From Kitasatospora humi (GTDB lineage Bacteria > Actinomycetota > Actinomycetes > Streptomycetales > Streptomycetaceae), in NCBI RefSeq assembly GCF_020907985.1, contig NZ_JAJJPA010000030.1, positions 1 through 64,000 on the forward strand: a DNA stretch of 64,000 nucleotides. Direction: 5' to 3'. This document shows positions 25,459-33,542 of this stretch, in pieces (position 1 is the first letter of the stretch; each line of letters opens with the position of its first letter). The notes beneath the pieces were generated by a model. That model ran no database searches. It was given only the letters and a program-made list of their open reading frames with translations, and was not told the DNA's origin. A program made the position numbers and the translations under genes.

Positions 25459-26411
25459 CGCGCGCTCTCCAGGGCGGGCTCGGTGCCCTCGGTCGACTCG
25501 GCGGCCTCGGTGATGGTCAGGAAGGCCTGCTCCAGGCCCAGGCTGGTGACCTCGATGCCGCGCGGGTACCAGCCCGCGCGGTAGAGGCCGGCGACAAGCG
25601 CGTCGGTGTCGGTGGCGCGGATCCGCACGGTGCGCACCCCGTCGGCCGGGCCGCTGACGTCCAGTGCGGTCAGGCCCGGCAGCGCGCGCAGCTCGGCCTC
25701 GTCCACGAAGCCGTCCGCGGCGTGCAGTTCGAAGCTGATCCGGCGGGCACCGGCCCGGGCCTTGATGTCGGCCGAGGAGCCGTCGGCGAGCAGCCGGCCG
25801 CGGTGCAGCACCAGCACCCGGTCGGCGATCGAGTCGGCCTCCTCCAGGTAGTGGGTGGCAAACAGCACGGTGCGGCCCTGGTCGGCCTGGGCGCGCATGG
25901 AGGCCCAGAACTGCTGGCGGACCGAGACGTCCATGCCGGTGGTCGGCTCGTCCAGCACGATCAGGTCGTTGGCCCCGGCGATCGCCAGCGCGAACCGGAC
26001 CCGCTGCTCCTGGCCGCCGGAGAGCTTGTCGACCCGGCGGTCGGCGATCTCCTCGATGCCGGCCTCGCGCAGCACCTCGGCCGCCTTGTGGCCGCGCGGG
26101 TGCACGTCGCAGGCCAGCTGCACCAGCTCGCGGACCTTGACGTCGGTCATCAGGCCGCCGCTCTGCAGCATCGCGCCGACCCGGCCGGCCTCGATCGCGG
26201 CCCGCGGGCTGCCGCCGAACAGCGTCACCGTGCCCTCGTCTGGCTCGCGCAGCCCGAGCAGCAGGTCGAGGCTGCTGGACTTGCCGGCACCGTTCGGGCC
26301 GAGCAGGGCCACCGTCTGGCCGGGATACAGCGTCAGGTCCAGGCCGTTCACCGCCCTGACCTTGCCGTAGCTCTTGCTGACCTGCCGGAAGGCGGCCACT
26401 TCCCCGCTCAT
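25455..26411 (-). CDS. ABC transporter ATP-binding protein (DrrA-like)
   Basis: A 318-residue ATPase of the ABC-2 exporter class. Walker A GPNGAGKSS, Q-loop in GAMLQSGGLM, signature LSGGQEQRVRFALA, Walker B LIVLDEPTTGMD, H-loop ATHYLEEAD. The DrrA-type C-terminal domain (about 220-310) ends near LGLEQAFLTITE. It is the first gene of a four-gene operon with permease, kinase and regulator, all but the last pair overlapping by four bases. Start at ATG 26409-26411; the 137-base upstream gap carries a perfect palindrome at 26492-26523. Confidence 0.94.
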   Translation of the reverse strand: MSGEVAAFRQVSKSYGKVRAVNGLDLTLYPGQTVALLGPNGAGKSSSLDLLLGLREPDEGTVTLFGGSPRAAIEAGRVGAMLQSGGLMTDVKVRELVQLACDVHPRGHKAAEVLREAGIEEIADRRVDKLSGGQEQRVRFALAIAGANDLIVLDEPTTGMDVSVRQQFWASMRAQADQGRTVLFATHYLEEADSIADRVLVLHRGRLLADGSSADIKARAGARRISFELHAADGFVDEAELRALPGLTALDVSGPADGVRTVRIRATDTDALVAGLYRAGWYPRGIEVTSLGLEQAFLTITEAAESTEGTEPALESAR

Positions 26412-26491
26412 CGTCCCCGTCCTCTCGCTCGTCCTGGCGACCGCACAAGAGTCCCGCGCGGCGCGGGGTGCGCGGCAGTGTGCCGGGTCGT

Positions 26492-26523
26492 GTCCTCGGC
26501 ATGACGGATGTCATGCCGAGGAC
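26492..26523. promoter_or_regulatory. Perfect 14-bp palindrome upstream of the ABC/two-component operon
   Basis: GTCCTCGGCATGAC (26492-26505) and GTCATGCCGAGGAC (26510-26523) flank GGAT. It lies 80 bases upstream of the ABC ATPase start and 26 bases past the S9 peptidase stop, so it could be the operator of the two-component operon, the peptidase terminator, or both. The inner ATGAC-N4-GTCAT is the size of a dimeric response-regulator site. No T-run follows. Confidence 0.6.
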
Positions 26524-26548
26524 GTGACGACCGCGCAGGCCGGGGGCG

Positions 26549-28678
26549 TCAGGCGGGCATGCCGAGGGCGTCCTTGAGGAACGCCACCTGGAGCAGCAGC
26601 AGGTTCTCGGCGACCTGCTCCTGCGGGGTCATGTGGGTGACCCCGGAGAGCGGCAGCACGGTGTGCGGGCGGCCGGCGGCCAGCAGCGCCGAGGAGAGCC
26701 GCAGGGTGTGCGCCACCACCACGTTGTCGTCGGCCAGGCCGTGCACGATCATCAGCGGCCGCTCCAGCTTGGCCGCGTCGTCGAGCAGCGAGTGCTCGCG
26801 GTACCGCTGCGGGTGCTCCTGGGGCATGCCCAGGTAGCGCTCCTGGTAGTGGGTGTCGTACAGCGTCACGTCGGTCACCGGGGCGCCGGCGACGGCGGCG
26901 TGGAACACGTCGGGGCGGCGCAGCACCGCGAGACCGGCCAGGTAGCCGCCGAACGACCAGCCGCGGATCGCCACCCGGCCGAGGTCGAGCGGGAACTCCT
27001 CGGCGAGCGCGTGCAGCGCCGCCACCTGGTCCTCCACGGGCGGCCCGGCCAGGTCGCCGGCGACCGACTTCTCCCAGGCCGGGCTGCGGCCCGGGGTGCC
27101 CCGGCCGTCCGCGACGACCACCGCGAAGCCCTGGTCGGCGAACCACTGCGAGCTGAGGAAGCGCTCCTGGGACTGCACCACCATCTGGGCGTGCGGCCCG
27201 CCGTACGGGTCCATCAGCACCGGCAGCAGGCCGTCCCGCTCCCGGTCGTAGCCGGTGGGCAGCAGCACGGCCGCCGGGATCCGCCGCTCGCCGGCCCAGC
27301 GCAGCACCGGACGGGCCGTCAGCACCGGGGTCTCGGCGTGCGAGGTGACGATGTGACCGGCCGGGGCGCCGTCGACCAGCACCTCGGTGCGACGGCCGGC
27401 CCGATCCAGCGCGGACCAGGAGACGACCGTGACCGGGCCGCCGCGGACCGCCTCCACCGCGCCGCCCTCGCGCAGCAGCCGGGGCGCGCCCCCGTCCAGC
27501 GGCACCGCGTAGACACCGGTCAGGCCGGGGACCGTCTCGGCCCGCTCGCCCTCGCTCGCCCGGACCAGCACCTCGCCGGCGCCGACCGCCAGCACCGTGC
27601 GCAGGTGCAGGGTGTCGTCGGTGAGCACGGTGTCGCCGGCCAGCAGCGCCCGGTGGCCCGGGGCGTCGCTGATCCGCAGCAGCCGGCCGTCCGCCGTCCA
27701 GGCCGGCACGCCGTGGAAGAGCTCCAGCCAGGCCTCGTCCCGCTCGACGACCAGGGTCTCGGTGGCGCCGGTGGCCGGGTCGACCGTGAGCACCAGCTGC
27801 TCGCGCTGGCTGCGGGCCTGCACCAGGAGCAGCGGCGGGCCGCCCGCCGACCAGTGCACCCGGGCGAGGTAGGGGTACGTGGTCCGGTCCCAGACCACCT
27901 CGGTGCGGGTGCCGTCCAGGTCGACCAGCCAGAGGGTGACGTCGGCGTTGGGGGTGCCGGCCGCGGGGTAGGCCACTTCGGTGGGGGCGCTGGCCGGGTT
28001 GGCCGGGTCGGCGATCCACCAGCGCTGCACCGGCGCGTCGTCCACCCGGGTGGCCAGCAGCCGGTCACCGGCCGGGGACCACCAGAACCCGCGGTCCCGG
28101 TGCATCTCCTCCTGCGCGATGAACTCGGCCTGGCCCCAGGTGATCCCGGGCTGCTCGGCCTCGACCAGCGAGCGGTCGCCGCTACCGTCCGCGGCGGTCA
28201 GGCGCAGCGCGCCGGCAGTGGTCGGGTAGGCCACCCAACGGCCGTCCGGCGAGGGCCGCGGGTCGAGCACCGGGCCGGCGGCCGGCAGTTCGCGCGCCGC
28301 ACCGGCGACCAGGTCGGCCGCGAAGAGCCGGCCGGAGAGCGGGAAGACGGCCAGCTCCGCGGCCTGGTCCAGGGCGTAACCGACGATGCCGGCCGCGCCC
28401 TCCCGGCTGCGCTCCCGGCGGGCCCGCTCGGCCGGCGAGAGCTCCTCCTCGCCGCCGCCCAGCAGCGCCACCGGGTCGGCGGCGATCTTCTCGGAGCCGT
28501 CGGCCGGGTCGAGGGTCCAGAGCAGGTTGGCCCGGTCGCCGCCGCCGCGCGAGCGCAGGAAGACGACTCGGGAGCCGTCCGGTGCCACGGCGAACGAGCG
28601 GGGCATGCCCACGGTGTAGCGCAGGGTCCGCGCGTACTGCCGGGGAAAGGTGTCGGCTGCGGTCTCAGTGGTGGTCAT
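26549..28678 (-). CDS. S9 family prolyl oligopeptidase / dipeptidyl peptidase IV-like
   Basis: A 709-residue cytoplasmic serine peptidase. The N-terminal two-thirds is a DPP-IV-type beta-propeller (WTLDPADGSEK, ITWGQAEFIAQEEMHRDRGF with the Glu pair that binds the substrate amino terminus). The C-terminal alpha/beta hydrolase starts near residue 490 with the triad S575 in IRGWSFGGY, D650 in HGLADDNVV and H682 in SGVTHMTP. It probably removes Xaa-Pro dipeptides. No signal peptide. I chose the ATG at 28678 (MTTTETAADTF) over one 27 bases upstream. It is divergent from a small membrane-protein gene. Confidence 0.93.
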   Translation of the reverse strand: MTTTETAADTFPRQYARTLRYTVGMPRSFAVAPDGSRVVFLRSRGGGDRANLLWTLDPADGSEKIAADPVALLGGGEEELSPAERARRERSREGAAGIVGYALDQAAELAVFPLSGRLFAADLVAGAARELPAAGPVLDPRPSPDGRWVAYPTTAGALRLTAADGSGDRSLVEAEQPGITWGQAEFIAQEEMHRDRGFWWSPAGDRLLATRVDDAPVQRWWIADPANPASAPTEVAYPAAGTPNADVTLWLVDLDGTRTEVVWDRTTYPYLARVHWSAGGPPLLLVQARSQREQLVLTVDPATGATETLVVERDEAWLELFHGVPAWTADGRLLRISDAPGHRALLAGDTVLTDDTLHLRTVLAVGAGEVLVRASEGERAETVPGLTGVYAVPLDGGAPRLLREGGAVEAVRGGPVTVVSWSALDRAGRRTEVLVDGAPAGHIVTSHAETPVLTARPVLRWAGERRIPAAVLLPTGYDRERDGLLPVLMDPYGGPHAQMVVQSQERFLSSQWFADQGFAVVVADGRGTPGRSPAWEKSVAGDLAGPPVEDQVAALHALAEEFPLDLGRVAIRGWSFGGYLAGLAVLRRPDVFHAAVAGAPVTDVTLYDTHYQERYLGMPQEHPQRYREHSLLDDAAKLERPLMIVHGLADDNVVVAHTLRLSSALLAAGRPHTVLPLSGVTHMTPQEQVAENLLLLQVAFLKDALGMPA

Positions 28679-28922
28679 GGATCGCACCCTATGGGGTCCG
28701 TCCACCGTTGATCACTCTTTCGGCGCAGCGCGCGGAACTGGTTCGCGCGGGCCCCGAGAGCCCTTCCCACCGGCCCAGGGACGGCTTCCGACGCCCCGTG
28801 ACACGAGCCGTCGCGCCTCACCGAACGTAACGCGCGCGTCACTCATCGGGTATTCCTGGGTGCAGCGACCGATTTCGCCGTCCAGAAGGGGCGGCGGCAC
28901 CCGGAAAGGGGTGTGAGCCGCC

Positions 28923-29117
28923 ATGGCTCTGAACATCTCCGCAGCCGTGCTGATGCTGACCATCGTGGTGGTACTGATCCGCCGTTCCGGCCTGAAGATG
29001 GCCCACGCGATGATCTGCTCCCTGCTGGGCTTCTACCTGGCCTCCAGCTCGATCGCCCCGTCGATCCAGCAGGTCACCAGCAACCTGGCAGGCATGCTGA
29101 ACGGCCTGAAGCTCTAG
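28923..29117 (+). CDS. 64-residue membrane protein
   Basis: A small hydrophobic protein with two predicted helices, one at residues 3-19 (LNISAAVLMLTIVVVLI) and a weaker one in HAMICSLLGFYLASSSIAP, separated by the basic loop RRSGLKMAH. This GFYLAS-x-IAP pattern recurs in small streptomycete membrane proteins of unknown function. ATG at 28923 follows a GGAAAGGGGTG purine tract. It lies 30 bases upstream of mshB in the same direction, so it may be the first gene of the mshB operon. Strong GC3 bias and clear ribosome site support it. Confidence 0.78.
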   Translation: MALNISAAVLMLTIVVVLIRRSGLKMAHAMICSLLGFYLASSSIAPSIQQVTSNLAGMLNGLKL

Positions 29118-29147
29118 CCCGCGCGGCAGCGGTCTAGGCTCTCCCCC

Positions 29148-30020
29148 ATGACCGCTGCCGACCGACGCCTGCTGCTGGTGCACGCCCATCCCGACGACGA
29201 GTCGATCGGCAACGGCGCCACCATGGCCCGCTACGCCGCGGAGGGCGCCCGGGTCACCCTGGTGACCTGCACCCTCGGCGAGGGCGGCGAGGTGATACCG
29301 CCGGAGCTGGCCGAGCTCACGGCGGACCGGACCGACACCCTGGGCGAGCACCGGATCGGCGAGCTGGCCGCCGCGATGCGCGAGCTCGGCGTGACCGACG
29401 TCCGCTTCCTGGGCGGCCCCGGCCGGTACCGGGACTCCGGGATGATGGGCGTGCCCGACAACGACCGGCCGGACTGCTTCTGGCAGGCCGACGTGGTGGA
29501 GGCGGCCGGACAGCTGGTCGAGGTGATCCGCGAGGTCCGCCCGCAGGTGCTGGTCACCTACGACGAGCACGGCGGCTACGGCCACCCCGACCACATCCAG
29601 GCGCACCGCGTCGCGATGCGCGCGTACCGGTTGGCGGCCGATCCCGACTGGCGCCCGGAGCTGGGCCCGGCCTGGCGGATCGTCAAGGTGTACTGGACCA
29701 GGGTGCCGCGCTCGGTGCTGCTGGCCGGCCTGGAGCAGGCCGCCGCCCGCTACCCGCTGGCCGCCGCCGAGCAGGACGTGCCGGGCGTGGTGCCCGACGA
29801 GTTGGTGGACGCCGCGCTGGACGGCGCGCGGTACGCCGGGCACAAGGCCGCCGCGATGCGCGCGCACGCCACCCAGATCACCGTGGACGGCACCTTCTTC
29901 GCGCTGAGCAACGACCGCTGGCAGCCGTTGCTGGCCGACGAGTACTACCAACTGGTGCACGGCCCGGCCGGGTCGGCGCGCCCCGAGCGCGACCTGTTCG
30001 CGGGAGTCGAGGTCCGGTGA
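29148..30020 (+). CDS. mshB: GlcNAc-Ins deacetylase of mycothiol synthesis
   Basis: A 290-residue zinc-dependent LmbE/PIG-L fold deacetylase that converts GlcNAc-inositol to GlcN-inositol, the second committed step to mycothiol. The motif VHAHPDDESIGNG supplies zinc ligands H14 and D17 and the base D16. The second motif TYDEHGGYGHPDHIQAHR supplies H149 as third ligand with H146 as partner. Length and C-terminus match MshB rather than the mycothiol S-conjugate amidase. ATG at 29148. It overlaps the following membrane-protein gene (GTGA at 30017-30020). No other msh gene is in the window. Confidence 0.95.
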   Translation: MTAADRRLLLVHAHPDDESIGNGATMARYAAEGARVTLVTCTLGEGGEVIPPELAELTADRTDTLGEHRIGELAAAMRELGVTDVRFLGGPGRYRDSGMMGVPDNDRPDCFWQADVVEAAGQLVEVIREVRPQVLVTYDEHGGYGHPDHIQAHRVAMRAYRLAADPDWRPELGPAWRIVKVYWTRVPRSVLLAGLEQAAARYPLAAAEQDVPGVVPDELVDAALDGARYAGHKAAAMRAHATQITVDGTFFALSNDRWQPLLADEYYQLVHGPAGSARPERDLFAGVEVR

Positions 30021-30445
30021 ACCCGCTGCACAGCCTGCTCGGCACCCGGGCCCAGCGACTGGCCGAGCCGCTGCCGGCCCGTCGGTTGCGCATCGCCTGC
30101 TACGTGGTGGTCTTCGTGCTGGGCGTCCTCGACGCGCTCTGCGGTTGTTTCGTGCAGGCCCTGTGGAGTCCGTGGGGCCTGCTGCTGGCGCTGGCGGGCA
30201 ACGCGGCCGTCTTCTACGGGGGCGTCCGGGTGAGCGGCACCAAACTCGGCCTGGCGGCCGGTCTGGTCGGCTGGCTGCTGGTGATGTTCGTGCTGCTGGC
30301 GCCGCGTCCGGAGGGCGACTTCGTGCTGTCGGCCGCGGCCACCTCGTACGCCTACCTGCTCGGCGGGTTGGCCATCGGACTCGGTGTCGGACTGCTGCCC
30401 ACCCGATCGCCGTACGCCTTCGGCATCCCGCGCCAACGTGACTGA
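30017..30445 (+). CDS. DUF6113 four-helix membrane protein
   Basis: A 142-residue protein with four hydrophobic helices (about 27-47, 54-69, 77-95, 107-127) and a short charged C-terminus. The function is unknown. Its GTG start overlaps the mshB stop, and a small membrane protein follows mshB in mycobacteria as well (Rv1171, recalled). That conserved linkage suggests a role related to mycothiol or a shared control of expression, but nothing in the sequence shows which. Confidence 0.85.
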   Translation: MNPLHSLLGTRAQRLAEPLPARRLRIACYVVVFVLGVLDALCGCFVQALWSPWGLLLALAGNAAVFYGGVRVSGTKLGLAAGLVGWLLVMFVLLAPRPEGDFVLSAAATSYAYLLGGLAIGLGVGLLPTRSPYAFGIPRQRD

Positions 30446-30583
30446 CTACCCGTAGGCTCGGGGTACGGAACCGGACGTATCGGGTTCTAAGGGAAGCAGT
30501 TCGCCACTCTGGCGTTCCCAGTATGGTGGTGCCGCAGCATCGTCGGACGAGCCGTCCGGCCGCGAACCCGGAGCAGAGCAGCA

Positions 30584-32989
30584 TTGAGCAGCCGCGAATC
30601 TGACAGCGCCCACCCGTCGTCCCGTCGTGGGGCGGGCGGAGCCGACGCCTATCCGTCGGGCACACCGCCCTACGGCATCCCGGGGTTGGGCGGCGGCTTC
30701 GACCCGTTCGGCCGGACCCCGGGCTTCGACGTTCCCCCGGGCGGCCCGCAGGAGCCGGAGCCGGAAACCCCGAAGACCGAGACCACGCTGACCACCAAGA
30801 TCTCCATCAACATCCCCGGCTCCCGGCCGATCCCGCCGGTGGTGGTGCGCAGCACCGTCAAGCCGGAGGAGGGCGCGGGCGAGCCGCCTGCCGCCGAGCC
30901 CCCGGCCGCACCCGGCGGCCCCCGGCACCGCTCGGCGCCGCCGGCCGCGCCGGTGCTCGGGGTGATGGACCAGGGCGGCCGCACCAGCACTCCCCCGGAC
31001 CTGCCACCGCAGTGGCGCGGCCCGGCCGAGCAGAAGTCCGACGCCTCGGAGTCGGAGTCGACCGGCGAGTGGTTCCGGCCGCGGCAGAAGTCGCGCCCGG
31101 AGCCGGTGGCGACCACGCCGGCCGCCGGCACCCCGCGGTTCGCCGCCGGCCGGCCGCCGGCCGGTGACGGGCGCGGTGCGGCGCAGCCCGGCGGCTACCC
31201 CGCCGATCCGTACGCGACCGGCGCCCGCGACCCGTTCGACCCGGGTGCCCGTGACCCGTTCGGCGGGGGTGCCCCCGACCCGTTCGACGGCGGTGTCCGC
31301 GATCCCTTCGACCCGGGTGCCCGCGACCCGTTCGACCCGGGTGCCCGTGACCCGTTCGGCGGGGGTGCTCCCGACCCGTTCGGCGCCGGCCCGGCGGGTC
31401 CGGGCGCGCCGCAGCAGGGCATGCCTCCGTTCGGCGCCGGCCCGGCCCAGGGCAACTCGGGCGGCTTCCCCGGCCCGGCCCAGGGCAACGCCGCGCCGTT
31501 CGCCGGCGAGCCGGGCCAGGGGCACGGCCCGCTGGGTGACGACGCGGCGGCCGGCAACCCCGTCCGTCCTGCCGCCGACCCCACCCCGGCCGCCGGCCGG
31601 GACGTGCCCCCCCACACCGCTGCGGCACCAGCCGCTGCGCCGCGCCCCACCGGCACTCCGGGCGCCCCCGGCCGGTTCGCCCGGCCGCAGCAGCCGATCA
31701 GCACGTTCCCGGGTGGTCCGGCCCGCCCGTCCGGGGAGCCGGAGGACACCCAGATCGGCGGCTTCGATCCGATCACCGGCGAGGGCCGGCCGACTCCGGG
31801 GCGGATACCCGGCGGCCCGCCGCCGACCGGTCTGTACGGCACCCCGCCGACCGCCCCCGGTCGTCCCGGCCCCGCCCCGGGCCTGCGTGGCGCCGCCGCA
31901 GGCTTCCCCAACTCACCTGCCGCGCAGGACGGTTCGCTGTCCGGCGAGGCGGCCGAGCCGTCCGCGCCCGGGGCGGACGCCGAGTCCTCGCCCGCCCCGA
32001 AGCCGCCCGCCCCGAAGCCGGCCGCGGCCAAGCCCAAGGGCCGTTCCAAGGTCCAGAAGCTGCTGGTCACCGGTGCCGGCGGGGTGCTCTTCGTGGGCGC
32101 CGCCGCCTACGGCACCGGCCTGATGCTCAACCAGACCGACGTGCCGCGCGGCACCAAGGTGCTCGGCGTCGACATCGGCGGCAACAGCCGCGACCAGGCC
32201 ATCCACACGCTGGACTCCACGATCGGCAAGATCGGGCAGCAGCCGATCCAGTTGAAGCTGGGCAACCAGGCGCTCACGCTGGACCCGGCCGCGGCGGGAC
32301 TCGGCTTCGACACCACCGCCACGGTGGACGGCCTGACCAAGCACAGCTACAACCCGTCTGACGTGCTCCAGTCGCTGACCGGCGGCAGCAAGAACGTGCC
32401 GCCGGTGGTGCACATAGACCAGGCCAAGCTGAAGGCTGCCCTGGACGGCCTGTCGGCCAGTTCCGCGCAGGGGCTCAAGGAGGGCTACATCCAGTTCTCC
32501 GACACCGGCGACCCGGTGGTGGTGCCCGGCCAGCCCGGGCAGGCGGTGGACGACAGCACCGCCGTCGCCCAAGTGGCGCAGAGCTACCAGGACCGGGCCG
32601 ACGGCAAGACCGACGCCCCGGTGAACCTGCCGGTGACGGCGGCTCAGCCGAAGGTCGCCACCCAGACGCTGCAGCAGACCGCGGACGGCCTGGGCAAGGC
32701 GATCACCAGCAGCAACGTGGTGGTCCAGGCGGGCAACAAGCAGTTCCTGTTCGGCAAGAAGGCGGCCGCCAAGGCCCTCACCCTGGTCCCGGACGGCTCG
32801 GGCAACCTGGTCCCGAAGTGGGACCTGGACCAGCTCGGTTCGATGATCGGCAACACCTTCGACAAGCTTCGGTACAAGAAGGACGACAGCACCCTGGCGC
32901 CGATCACCACCCAGGACGTGGCCAACGCGATCGCCTCGGTCTATGACAAGAACACTGCGGCGGAGCGCACTTATCGCTTCCATATGTGA
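30584..32989 (+). CDS. Large envelope protein with YoaR-type PG_binding_4 domain
   Basis: An 801-residue protein. Residues 1-480 are disordered and rich in Pro, Gly and Ala, including seven 8-residue DPFDPGAR-like repeats (216-271). A lysine-rich stretch precedes one membrane helix (about 490-515, VQKLLVTGAGGVLFVGAAAY). Outside the membrane is a YoaR/VanW-N peptidoglycan-binding domain starting VPRGTKVLGVDIGGNSRDQA, with a second related copy near 650-760. The catalytic-looking VanW domain itself is absent. Envelope location and wall binding are inferred from the domain; the cytoplasmic disordered region may recruit partners. TTG start at 30584 with a weak ribosome site. A strong terminator follows. 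Confidence 0.82.
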   Translation: MSSRESDSAHPSSRRGAGGADAYPSGTPPYGIPGLGGGFDPFGRTPGFDVPPGGPQEPEPETPKTETTLTTKISINIPGSRPIPPVVVRSTVKPEEGAGEPPAAEPPAAPGGPRHRSAPPAAPVLGVMDQGGRTSTPPDLPPQWRGPAEQKSDASESESTGEWFRPRQKSRPEPVATTPAAGTPRFAAGRPPAGDGRGAAQPGGYPADPYATGARDPFDPGARDPFGGGAPDPFDGGVRDPFDPGARDPFDPGARDPFGGGAPDPFGAGPAGPGAPQQGMPPFGAGPAQGNSGGFPGPAQGNAAPFAGEPGQGHGPLGDDAAAGNPVRPAADPTPAAGRDVPPHTAAAPAAAPRPTGTPGAPGRFARPQQPISTFPGGPARPSGEPEDTQIGGFDPITGEGRPTPGRIPGGPPPTGLYGTPPTAPGRPGPAPGLRGAAAGFPNSPAAQDGSLSGEAAEPSAPGADAESSPAPKPPAPKPAAAKPKGRSKVQKLLVTGAGGVLFVGAAAYGTGLMLNQTDVPRGTKVLGVDIGGNSRDQAIHTLDSTIGKIGQQPIQLKLGNQALTLDPAAAGLGFDTTATVDGLTKHSYNPSDVLQSLTGGSKNVPPVVHIDQAKLKAALDGLSASSAQGLKEGYIQFSDTGDPVVVPGQPGQAVDDSTAVAQVAQSYQDRADGKTDAPVNLPVTAAQPKVATQTLQQTADGLGKAITSSNVVVQAGNKQFLFGKKAAAKALTLVPDGSGNLVPKWDLDQLGSMIGNTFDKLRYKKDDSTLAPITTQDVANAIASVYDKNTAAERTYRFHM
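31229..31396 (+). repeat. Seven 24-base in-frame repeats (DPF octapeptides)
   Basis: Seven consecutive 24-base units encode DPFDPGAR, DPFGGGAP, DPFDGGVR, DPFDPGAR, DPFDPGAR, DPFGGGAP and DPFGAGPA inside the disordered part of the envelope protein. Units 4 and 5 are almost identical at DNA level, which suggests recent slippage. Confidence 0.9.
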
Positions 32990-33004
32990 ACATGTCAAAA
33001 TTGC

Positions 33005-33047
33005 CCGGCGGGACCCCGGAACGCGCTCCGTTCCGGGGTCCCGCCGG
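33005..33047 (+). terminator. Strong terminator after the YoaR-type gene
   Basis: CCGGCGGGACCCCGGAACG (33005-33023) and CGTTCCGGGGTCCCGCCGG (33029-33047) make a perfect 19-bp stem with a 5-base loop, followed by CTTTCT. It starts 15 bases after the stop codon. Confidence 0.88.
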
Positions 33048-33542
33048 CTTTCTCGGCGACATCCCGCCAGTGGCGTGTAACTGTCACCGACGTTGGGCAG
33101 CAACTCTCCCGACGGATTTGCAAGCACCTGCTTAAAGGCTGACGAAAAGTCGCCAGCGGCGGCATCCCGCCATATCCGTCCGATATGCGGACGCAAAAAA
33201 CCGCCGGGCAGATCGCCCGAAACCACCCCAAAGCGGACACCTGTATCTATGCGCGTCAACGTCCCCAGGAGCGGATCGAGACGTTCAGATACCGGTGTTA
33301 CTAAGCCCTCGTTACGAACTCATGAACGCGCTTTATGGCTTTATGTCCGTTTTATCCCGTCTCGCCTAAGGGGTGTCAAGTGGTTGAAAGCTACAACCTG
33401 ATGGACATTCCAGAACGAAGCCAAAACTGGCTGTCCAGCCACAGAGAAACTCTTGACGTTCGATAAACGAGTTGCGAGAGTCCGTTCGACCAACTTCTTC
33501 CTCGTTGCTGCTGCACAGACCACCGGCGGGAGCTTTCGCACC
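33048..33542 (+). promoter_or_regulatory. Long AT-richer leader of the BldK-like operon
   Basis: About 495 bases without a supported gene and clearly less GC-rich than the surroundings, especially 33290-33480. The best promoter candidate is TTGACG (33453-33458), a 17-base gap and GAGAGT (33476-33481), leaving a leader of about 55 bases. Immediately upstream is the palindrome TGGCTG-TC-CAGCCA (33428-33441). Another dyad, CATATC-N5-GATATG, lies near 33172-33188. Length and composition suggest several regulators act here. Confidence 0.5.
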
